Made by a program: the position numbers and the translations under genes | Assembly: GCA_958450325.1 (NCBI GenBank) | Contig: OY288239.1 | Location: 42,427,811-42,491,810 of the forward strand | Length of the DNA stretch: 64,000 nt | DNA from: Agrostemma githago | Taxonomy: Eukaryota > Streptophyta > Magnoliopsida > Caryophyllales > Caryophyllaceae | Reading direction: 5' to 3' | Notes under the pieces: model-generated | The model's input: the letters and a program-made list of their open reading frames with translations, nothing else | Database searches by the model: none | What the model was told of the DNA's origin: nothing | Shown here: positions 9,604-19,200 of the stretch, piece by piece | How positions within the stretch are numbered: the first letter of the stretch is position 1 | How the letters are laid out: each line of letters begins with the position of its first letter

Positions 9604-12385
9604 TAGATAGAGTCCTTGTTAATCCTTTATGGCATGCTTCTTATCCTGCTTCTTTTGGGGAATTTCTTGATCCTGGCGTTTCAGATCACTCGCCAATTGT
9701 CATTCAAGTTGGACAAACTCAATGGGTCAAGAAGAGATTTAGCTACCTTAATAGCTGGTCTTCTCATTCTGGTTTCCTACAGATTGTGGAGCAGGCATGG
9801 CAGATAAGGGTGCACGGATCCCCTATGTACTGCCTCTTCCAGAAGCTCAAACATGTACGAAAAGCTCTCATTCAACTTCACAAGAGGGAGTTCTCTAATA
9901 TTTCTCATAGGGGAAAGTCTACCAAGAAATTACTTCTGGATTGTCAGGAAAAATTGAGGCAAGATCCATTTTCGGAAGACCTAATGACTGAAAATAATAC
10001 TCTAACAGCTCTTTACTGTGAACAAAAAAAGGCGGAGATTAGTATGCTGCAGCAACGAGCAAAAATTAATCACCTCCAGATGGCTGATTGCTCTTCAAAA
10101 TACTTCTTCTCCAAAATTGAGGAAAGGAAATCCCAACAAATCATTGGAGCAATAAAGGATACTGCAGGGGAGACTTGTTATGGGGTGGATGGAGTATCCA
10201 AAGCTTTCCAGGGGTACTATGAAAATCTGCTTGGTGCCAGTACTCTTGTACAAGGATTGCCATTCAAGGATGCTTACCTCAACAGGTCAAGCAGGGTTTA
10301 TTGGTTCCAATATCTAATGATGAAATTAAGAATATTGTCTTTAAGATGGATTGTAATAGCAGTCCGGGCATTGATGGATTTTCTGCAGGATTTTTCAAAG
10401 ACGCTTGGAAAGTGGTGGGGAGCTCCTATTGTAAGGCTATTCATTGTTTTTTTAAGAATGGAAAGTTGAGCAAGCAAGCGAATTCTACACTTGTCTCGCT
10501 TATACCCAAGAAGAAAGATGCTAACTCAGTTACGGACTACAGGCCTATATCCTGTTGTTCTGTTTTCTATAAGACCATATCAAAAATTCTTGCTAACAGA
10601 ATGCAAAGTGTCATGCCTGACATTATAGGTGACGAGCAGGCAGCCTTCATTAAGGGACGGAATATTTTTGATAACATTCTATTAGCTCAAGCTTTGGTTA
10701 AGGGATATAAGAGGAAATACCTTTCACCAAGATGTGTGATCAAAGTTGACATTCGTAAGGCGTTTGACTCTATTCAATGGGAGTTCATTAGGAATATGAT
10801 GTGCAGATTAAGATTTCCTCTTCAATTTGTGCAGTGGGTCATGGGATGTATTTGTAATCCATGGTATTCCTTTAAGATAAATGGTGAAATTACTGGTTTC
10901 TTTCAAGGGAAGAGCGACATTCGTCAAGGGGATCCCCTCTCCCCCTAATTCTTCGTGCTCAGTATGGAGGTTCTCTCTAGGTCGCTTAGAGGCATCTGTA
11001 ATCAGCAGCAAGTCGCTTATCACCCCAAATGCTGTAAGGTCAATCTAACACATCTTGTGTTCGCAGATTACCTAATGATTTTTGTTAGGGGTGATCTCCC
11101 TTCAGTTGTTGCAGTACAGCAGGCACTGAACTCTTTTGCCCTGACATCAGGATTGAGAGCAAATAATGAGAAGACTTGTATGTATTTTGGTGGGGTTGAT
11201 CCTGATTTACAAGATACAATAGTTGCTACTTCGGGGTTTACAGTTGGGGCTTTTCCTTTTCGTTACTTGGGAATTCCACTTACTGACTCTCGAATCTCTG
11301 TTAGCATGTTTGATGCATTGATCCTGAAAGTACAGCATTCTATCTTTCATTGGACTAACTGTACTTTATCTTATGCCGGTAAGGTACAGTTGCTGAATTC
11401 AGTAGTGTTTGGTTTAGAGACATTTTGGTGTTCTTGTACTCTTCTGCCCAAACAGCTGGTGAAGGTCATTAATAAAATCTGCAAGGATTTTTTCTGGGGT
11501 ATTCCCGTGGGTCATCGAAGAATGGTGTTCAAAAAATGGAAGGAGATATGTTCTCCTTGGGATTCCGGAGGTTTCAATATTAAGGATCTCGCAACTTGGA
11601 ATATATTCTTGCTTTCCAAATGGTTATGGCTGTTGGATTCAGAACCGAAGTCTATTTTGACCCGTTGGTGTAAAGCTTATGTTCTACATCAAAGCTCAAT
11701 TTGGGATATTCAGGTGCGAGAATGGCTTCCTGCAGGCCTGAAAAATATCATTTCTGCCTGAGATCAGCTTTCTAAACTACTGAGTTCCACGAACCAACTG
11801 CAAAGCTTCATCCTCAGATGTGCTGTAGGCGAATCATTTAATGTTAAACAGGTTTATGTTACTGCGAGGCAGCTGGACTCTTCCTATCTGAAACACTTCT
11901 TCACTTCTCCTATGGCTCCTAGTCATAAAGTCATTTTTTCTTTAGCTGCGCAGCAACGACTTCCTACTCTTGATCTACTGCAAACTCGCGGCCTTTCACT
12001 GGCTAATAGGTGTTGTTTATGCGGACATGAGTCGGAATCAGCCTCTCATCTTTTCTTCGAATGCACTTTTTCCCAATCAGTACTCAATGCTGTACTAAAA
12101 TGGACTGGTTGTCCCCCTCTGCGGACTAGAATTAAGTGTGTTCTGAAGTGGCTAAGTCTTTCTCATCATCGAAAGCATTGGAGGCATGTATGGATTAAAG
12201 TTTCAGTGGCAGCTGTTGTCTATCAATTGTGGAAGGAACGTAACAAGAGAATTTTCACTAATGAGGAGTCCAATGAAGAGAGTCTGATTTGTAATATAAA
12301 GTTTGTGGTTAAACTAAGATTTACAACCTTAATTCACTCTCTTAAACATAGGAGAGTATTAGAGGCTTTAGGGCTTTTGGCTTGA
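9604..12385 (+). pseudogene. LINE ORF2, reverse transcriptase and C-terminal domain, broken
   Basis: The ORF2 of LINE 2 continues here after the insertion. Endonuclease end: the SDHSPI motif near 9690. Reverse transcriptase: SSPGIDGFSAGFFK near 10360, RQGDPLSP near 10925. The catalytic box reads FADY instead of FADD at 11060-11071, which should abolish activity. Other lesions: a frameshift near 10290, TAA at 10946-10948 where Tyr is expected, and TGA at 11759-11761 where Arg is expected. The zf-RVT-like C-terminal domain is at about 12010-12090. It aligns along its length with the intact frame at 2769-5141. Confidence 0.88.
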
Positions 12386-12472
12386 CTTTAGTGTGTTATA
12401 TTTTTTTGGATCAATTGTAATTTCATCTTCTAATGAAATGAAATGATATCTTTTCCTGCAAAAAAAAAATTT
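12386..12472 (+). other. LINE 2 3' UTR and A tail
   Basis: This short A/T-rich tail ends TTTTCCTGC followed by nine A. It is similar to the tail of the LINE at 5142-5226. Confidence 0.75.
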
Positions 12473-12488
12473 AAAAACAAATTTTAAA

Positions 12489-12528
12489 AATTTAGTGTGT
12501 TATATCTTTTTGCATCAATTGTAATTTC
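12489..12528 (+). repeat. Second copy of LINE 3' UTR segment
   Basis: About 40 bp starting TTTAGTGTGTTATAT repeats 12386-12424 with few changes. It ends abruptly where the antisense fragment at 12529 begins. Confidence 0.7.
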
Positions 12529-13314
12529 ACCCTTAGCGATAGAAAAACTAAGACGAGTAAAAATAAAAGTAGCTGCCCGAGCTCCCGCGTCCTGAGAGAT
12601 AGAGAATTTATGAATCCGCTTGAGTAAAGCAGAAAGAGAAAGGCAGGAACCCATACCCAGTCTTGGTGCACAAATCTCCATACTTGGCGCACTTGCGCTG
12701 AGCAGCATCAGCGACTGCACGGCCAGGTAGAAAATCAGACATCGCAGACTGGGTCAAAGGGGACGACCCCGTCAAATCGACACACACATCACGGCCCTTA
12801 TCCCAGGAATAAAGAAGCAAATCCGTGGGGCGTAGGGGCCTGTCGTGCCCATCAATCAAACCGACATCTACCTCCTTACCGGCCGAAATACCAGATCGGA
12901 AACAGATATCCAAAAGGGTGTCGCGAACCAAGTTATGTCTATGCTTAATACCAACGGTACCAGCACACGACACAGCATGATCTCCAAAAATGTCCCCCTC
13001 AAAAACTCGGGAACAAGCAGAACAGGGCTTGGGTACCGGGAACAAAGGGACACCCAACCGATAGCTAAGGACAGATCGATAAGTCCTCCCATTCATGGTC
13101 TGTCCCAGCCCGGAGATAGGAACTGCGCGCAACCAGTCAGACGTGTGAGCACCCTGCAGAGACTTCCACAAAGCCACCTGTCGTCGAGTCAAGGAGAAAA
13201 CCGATTCTAAAGAAGCAGCAACCTTCGTGAAATATATATACCTGCCAATTTCTTCATGAGTTTGGGGGCAGCGACTTCACTAGGATTACGGAAAAGATCG
13301 GAACCGGTGGTCGG
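12529..13314 (-). pseudogene. Retroelement protein C-terminal fragment with CCHC and endonuclease-like motifs
   Basis: The longest open frame is 12608-13192. Visible features in order: SDWLRAVPISGLGQ near the start, a zinc-finger-like C-x2-C...GDHAVSC, RHNLVRD, then RPTDLLLYSWDKG followed by CVDLTG. This order (CCHC, RHN, [KR]P-x-D, D-V) resembles the restriction-like endonuclease C terminus of some non-LTR retroelements; that link is inference from motif order. The frame breaks near 12615, and homologous-looking sequence goes on in another frame to 12529. Upstream, another break near 13235 separates it from a short coding-like stretch to 13314. No polymerase domain is left. It could instead be an uncharacterised plant reverse-transcriptase-associated domain. 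Confidence 0.55.
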
Positions 13315-13329
13315 AACCTTCGTGAAATA

Positions 13330-13332
<3 letters not shown>
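13220..13332. repeat. 18-bp direct repeat, 95 bp apart
   Basis: AACCTTCGTGAAATATAT occurs at 13220-13237 and 13315-13332. The second copy runs into an ATT microsatellite. It may be the edge of a partial tandem duplication. Confidence 0.7.

Positions 13333-13373
<41 letters not shown>
13330..13373. repeat. ATT microsatellite, left of MITE
   Basis: About 14 ATT units end exactly at the left terminus of the MITE at 13374. A matching TTA array lies at its right end. Confidence 0.9.
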
Positions 13374-14580
13374 GGGTTATTTCATATAAATAATTCAAAC
13401 TATTGCACCCCTCCTCACATTAATCCCAATTACTTCTAATCTCAAAATAAGTCCAACTTTAAGCACCATACTCTAAAAATAGTCTCCGTCAATTTTTCAC
13501 CTGTTATTACAGGTTAACAATGACGTGTTTCAGGTATCATTGACATAGCGTTGACATGGCACTAGTACTAATTGTTGAGCGCCTACTTTCATAAACCCCT
13601 CCACTACCACCGCTAATTTCTCCACCGGACAACCGACAATCGAAACTAATAACCTTCTCAACCACCCAGTACAGTATTATTCATTTGACAGTCATGGCGA
13701 CCTCCTCCTACCTTCCTTCACTCAATCCAGTCACTATCCTTTGAACCTCCTTCACCATTTAAACCCACCCAACAACACCAATGAACTCCAAATGCAATTC
13801 ACCACCTAATTCACCTTCATTATTCAAAACCACAACATCGACCACCCATTCTCTCTTCCTCTGCCTAGAAAACGACCGCCCACATCTATAATTCACGTTG
13901 CCTCTACCAATCGAACCACCACGAGATGATCCATCTTTGACTAATTTTAGCCACAACCACCGTGCTTATGCTTCAACAAACACCAATCAGAAAAGGTCCA
14001 CCATTGGCACTCACCTGAGGTTCGGCCATTGTTGCCTTCAACACGAAGCTCTCGATCCTCCTCAGTTTTCGTATATTCTAATCAACCCCTTCCTTTTTCC
14101 AATTAATTGCTCTCAATAAACAACCATTAGCCCCCAAATCTCTACTCCTAATTCAAGCAGAAATCAATAAATTGAAGAAGAAATAGAAAGAGTAAATCTG
14201 AGCTCATCCAAACTTAAACGGGTCAGTTCGGCCACCTGAACAAGACAACGCACAGTGCTATTGTGATGGTTAATAGGTTAGGTTTTGGTTGTCGTCGGCA
14301 ATGAGGTACGGTGGTAAAGTGTGGTTGTGGGGGTGGTGGTTGGGCTGGTGAGGATGGTATTGATAAATTAAAAATTAAAAGGGAAAAGGAAGAAAAAAAA
14401 AAGGTAAAGCTGGTAGTTATACGTAAATGTAAGCAAAGTGGTGACGGGATAAGCAAGTACCCGGTCATGGGTACTGTTTTAGGAGCATGGTAGATAAAGT
14501 TAGACTTATTCTAAGATTAAAAAGTAATTGGGATTATTTTGAGGAGATTAATAGTTCAGATTATTCATATGAAATAACTC
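13374..14580. mobile_element. Mutator-type non-autonomous TIR element (1.2 kb)
   Basis: The ends form long terminal inverted repeats of about 110 bp, starting GGGTTATTTCATAT on the left and GAGTTATTTCATAT on the right strand. The next 100 bp align with scattered changes. TTATTATTA flanks both sides (13365-13373 and 14581-14589), consistent with a 9-bp target duplication but ambiguous because it lies in a TTA array. No transposase is encoded; the interior open frames are short and unremarkable. Confidence 0.8.
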
Positions 14581-14621
<41 letters not shown>

Positions 14622-14622
14622 G
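14581..14622. repeat. TTA microsatellite, right of MITE
   Basis: Fourteen TTA units directly adjoin the right end of the MITE. Confidence 0.9.
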
Positions 14623-15101
14623 AAGTATTATTTTAGAAATAGAAAATATTTGAGCTGAGCTGAGTTGATAAGAGTTGGACTGAGCTGATAGAAGCTGAGC
14701 TGGTCTGAAACGGACTGAAATTAAGCTGAAAAAAACAAGACCTTAGATGACTCAACATTAATTTGATATTACTACTTCCTCTAACTTTTCAATGTTCTTC
14801 CCATTAGAAAATGACACATATTTTTTTGATAGCTTTAAAATATTGTGAAATAATGAAGGAATGTGTAAGAAGTAAGAATAGTATAGTAAAATCTATAATG
14901 GTTAGGGTATAAATGAGTTGTGAGTAAGGGTACTATGTTAAAAAGTATGGACAAATAAGGAAATAAATAAAATGAGAAGAAGATAGAAAATTGAATGAAA
15001 ATGGTAAGTGAAAACATTTCTGGTTGACTTGAATTGGGGACAGGATCATGAGATTCCGTTTTAGGTAAATGAAAACATTTCTGGTTGAATTGAATTGAAC
15101 T
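14623..15101. other. Intergenic, nothing recognised
   Basis: A/T-rich sequence with a short GAGCTGA-type repeat near 14650-14730 and a 23-bp phrase (AAAACATTTCTGGTTGA) seen at both 15011 and 15072. No gene was found. Confidence 0.5.
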
Positions 15102-15611
15102 CAGGGCCGTCAAATGATATTCGGAGGCCCGGAGTCAAATATCTTCGGGAGGCCCTATACTAAACACCGTCTCATATATTTTTAGATTATTTTGAAAAAT
15201 GATATTATACCACTTCTGTTTCAATAGTTTGTTTACCTTTGATATAATACTTCTGACAAAATAAATTGACGAGACGGAAGGAGTAATGATAAATTAAAAT
15301 TTGTTTTCAAATTTTAAAATATAATTACTACTCCATAAGCGCAAAAATATAATTTTTAAATATAATTACTATTCATATAATTTATTTTCAAATTTAGAAA
15401 AGTGCAAAAATATTAAAGACTCAAAGAAACAAAATAAGGAAGAGTACTTCACACTAAGACTTGTGCTTCACACAGTTACCACTGCACCACAATCATCATT
15501 ACTTATTTTACCACAGCATATATTTAATATATGATTATAAGTTATGGAGGCCCTCCCATGGAGTGGGCCCCGGTTTCATGAACCGGGTGGACACGCCCTT
15601 TGACGGGCCTG
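15102..15611. mobile_element. hAT-type MITE (510 bp)
   Basis: The ends are inverted repeats CAGGGCCGTCAAA and, on the other strand, CAGGCCCGTCAAA. A perfect 8-bp target-site duplication, ATTGAACT, flanks it at 15094-15101 and 15612-15619. CAGGG-type ends and an 8-bp duplication are typical of hAT elements. No transposase is present. Confidence 0.88.
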
Positions 15612-15968
15612 ATTGAACTGCGTTATAGTGAGCGAAACTAAATTGGACACTGAAGTAATTGAAACAAAATGCACCTTTTGAAGATGAACGGTAAAGAAAA
15701 GAAGTTTGAAAAGAGTATGGCCATGTGGGATGGAGGAGTGCCCGTATGCCAACCAAACACAATAGCATATAAACTACTGTAAATCACTACGTACATTTAG
15801 AATGTTACCCGAATACACACGTGAATTGTCCCCATGACAAACAATAATAGCATTTCAAATGGTGATGAACGGATGATCATAAAACTTACAGAAGGAGTGC
15901 CAGAGAATTATAATGACATCAACTCCTTTAAGTATGTACCAAATGTCGGACAAGGTGGTGCTCGTGTC
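15612..15968 (-). other. 3' flank of FBN2
   Basis: This is the 357 bp between the FBN2 stop codon and the hAT MITE. It must hold the 3' UTR, but no clear polyadenylation signal could be chosen. Confidence 0.4.
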
Positions 15969-16280
15969 CTACAACTCAAGAAGCGAACTTCCTTCTCGAA
16001 CAAGCACAAAAAGGCCTCCATCTCCTCTCGAAATCCGAAGGTCATCATCAAGATACGTGATAATCAGCCATGATGAGGTTCTTTCACCTGGGATCGGAAC
16101 CTTGAGAGGTGGGAGACCATATAATGTTCGTGAAATACTCTCTGCGGCCTCCCGGACGGGATTCAGAAGCTGTTGCAATGCAGGAAGGGTGATTTTCTGA
16201 CCAAAGATATTCACACTGTCTGGGAGATCGAAATGATATTTTATCTCAGGAGGCTTGAAGGTGGCTTCTTTAAATTGAAC
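15969..16280 (-). CDS. FBN2: FBN2 exon 3
   Basis: It starts after the acceptor TGCAG (rc of 16281-16285) with codon GTT and ends at the TGA/TAA-type stop at 15969-15971. It encodes 103 residues: the C-terminal part of the fibrillin domain, including DLPDSVNIFGQ and SRGDGGLFVLV. Confidence 0.9.
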   Translation of the reverse strand, partial: VQFKEATFKPPEIKYHFDLPDSVNIFGQKITLPALQQLLNPVREAAESISRTLYGLPPLKVPIPGERTSSWLIITYLDDDLRISRGDGGLFVLVREGSSLLEL

Positions 16281-19200
16281 CTGCACTCCAGTAAAATATT
16301 ACTATTAGATGATTTTTTTTGACATATTGAAGGCTTTGCTTTCATTGTATTTCATTTTTGTAAGTGCCTAGAACTTGTAATCAAGTACGGTAGCTCATAA
16401 GCAATAGATAAATACTTGTGTAAGAATAATTATTTTCCAAGTGTAAAAGAAAACACTATAAAAGGCTAGATCTCCGAGCTAAAACAAGGAGGGGGTATGT
16501 ATAATGACACTATCGAAATGAATCCGTTCCACGGCAATTTTCACTAAAATTGACATCAATGAGTATAAATCCAGTGGAACAGTTTATAGTTCCCTTGAAT
16601 TTATCACTAACCCAAAGCAATAATCTGAATTCCAATATATTAAAGAGCTCAGATGTTCTGCAGATAAATTCCATCAAAATGTCACCTTCATCATAATCTA
16701 CTGAACCTGGTTTTAAAATCCGTGAATATTCACGGGTCTGTTCGATGGTTGAATTATATATTAAATTGAAAAAGTAAAGATTATGGATAAAATGTATTTC
16801 CTAACGAGCTTTTACTCAATTCTAACGACATTTTACCAATTTACCCTTGTCATTTCCTCCCAATTCTAAAAAGTTGACAGTTTCTCTCTCCAAAAAAAAT
16901 TGAACAATCAACTTTCTCTTAATTTTTTTCAAAGGTACATTCGACATTCGCATTGAAATACAAGCCTTAGAACATTCTTTAATCGATCAATCAATCAATC
17001 AATCTTATGGCAAAAGAACTAGATTCATAAACCCTAAAAGAATCCATAAAATTCGACCGTGGAGAGAAACCCTAATTGATAAACTTTACAATAAATTGAT
17101 TAAAAACATAAAGTTAAAACTTAAATTAATATAACTCCATTAATTGAAGAATTATAATCCATAATTGAATTTAAAAGAGTTTGATTGATTGATCGAAATC
17201 AATTTGGTAGAGATTAAAAGCAATTAGAACGATTAATCCCTAAAAATCAATCACCAGGAGAAACCTTAATTGATGAACTTCACAATAAATTGTTTGAAAA
17301 ATCTAAAGTTAAACTTAAAGCAATATTACTTCATCATTAATCGGAGAACTCGGTTTCATAGTTTAATTTACAAGAGTTCGATTGATTGATCGGAATTTTT
17401 TGATAGAGATTAATGTAACCAAAAGAATTAATTGAAGAGGTTGTAAAAAGGGTAGAAGTGAAAAATTTTAAGAAAATTCGTTAGGATTTAGTAAAGTTTC
17501 GTTAGGAAAAAGTAATTTCGAAAATAAACTATGTACTAGATAGGAGTCTTCATTGTACTTCGTATGTGCAATATTCATATTTTTTTTAAAAGATAGCTAC
17601 CATTTCCGCCATGTTTGGTCCCCAAGTAAGTTGTCTACGATGCATCAGCCCTCACAAGACTCTCACAAGACTCATCCCGACAAACTACTCCCACCCCAAC
17701 ACCCATGCCCGCCCTCCTTCACTCTCGCATCTATGTTGATTTTAATCGTTCCCTTCGTTGGTGTCGTACATCCTCCCCGTCATCTCCCCACGGTTGTATA
17801 GCTCCTGCTAATCCGAAACTATTTTTGACCGTAATCCGACCCGTGACCCGTCCGACTCATATTTGATATGACCATTATTTGGGCCCGACTCGTGTGACCC
17901 GACCCGCTGGACGCGTTTGACGGGTGCATATTACGCTTCCGCTTTATTTTTTTAGGGTTGAATAACTTTAATTGACGATGTTAATTTTCAACCCTTGACC
18001 GTAAAGTTAAAGAATTCAGACCCTTAAACGAAATTAAAAGCAAAATCCGGTTACTAATCTTACCCTTAAATATCTTTCAATCAATTTTGCTTAGTGTTTT
18101 TAGACATATAAACTCTTTATAGCTAGTACCGAATACATAAATGATTAATTATTTAAATCAGTTAAAAATATTTAGAATCAGTTTTGATGCTTTATTTTTT
18201 GAGGGGTTGAATAACTTTAATTGACGATGTTAATTTTCACCCCTTAACCGTAAAGTTAAAGAGTTCAAACCCTTAAACAGAATTAAAAGTAAAATCCGGT
18301 ACTAATCTTACCCTTAAATATCTTTCAATCAATTTTGCTCAGTATTTTTAGACATATAAACTCTTTATAGCTAAGACCGAATACATAAATGATTAATTAT
18401 ATAAATCAGTTAAAAATAGTTGATTCAGTGGAATTGACCCCCTTTTTAAGGTCGTGAACCCATTTTTTTGACCCGTAATTCGTTTGCTTATACCAATCCG
18501 TTAATTTCGGATCGAAATCTGACCCAACCCGTTCAGTCAGTGAGAATTTATATTTGGATTCATGATTAAAAAATAAATATTTAAAATCACAAATATTCAA
18601 TTTAATACAACTTTTTTTTATCATTTAATAATAAAATAATTTTTAAAATTGAATTTAATTTTTTTAGGGTTATTTAACAAAATAATCCCAACTTTGGATG
18701 ATATTTCATAAATAAAATCAACTTTAATTAATCTGATAATAAATCAATATATGAGACAAATCAACAGGAATGGATTCGGGTTACCTGCTACCTACTTGTA
18801 CATTATTCCATTATAGTTAAACTAACTGATAGCAACCATATTCGTAATTATTGAGCTTACCAGTCATAATGGACATCCATAAAACTTCTTCCTAGTGTTT
18901 TCTTTTTCTCCCTTCTTGACTTGTGGTTGCAGAAAACATCTTTCGATATGTTAGATCCCAATGAACTCGATGAATATGAATTCGATGGATTACCATGGAT
19001 TTCGAGAATTGTTGCGCAAAATTAGGGTTTAAAATGTGGGTGTATGAGAGAGAATTTGAGTTTAGGGGAAGAATGATGTGGAAAGGAAGAAGATGAAGCT
19101 GTGTTGATTATTGACTATGGCACCCACATAAACCTACCACATCCGGTCATTGAGCCAATTCCATTCGTGTTTGATGTGTTTCATACATGGGTTTATTCTC

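Larger units (their letters stand above)
6400..12472 (+). mobile_element. LINE 2, near full-length, inactive, split by a second LINE
   Basis: The element has a 5' leader, ORF1 (6653-7960), ORF2 (7960-12385, broken), a short 3' UTR and a terminal A run ending near 12472. The 5' end is approximate because no target-site duplication was found. A foreign LINE occupies 8563-9603. Without it the element would be about 5 kb, usual for plant L1 elements. ORF2 carries stops at 8320, 10946 and 11759, a frameshift near 10290, and a changed catalytic Asp. Confidence 0.8.

Noticed and set aside
15535..15768. Minus-strand open frame at the end of the hAT MITE
   Set aside because: It spans the MITE border and its target duplication, and it has no recognisable domain.
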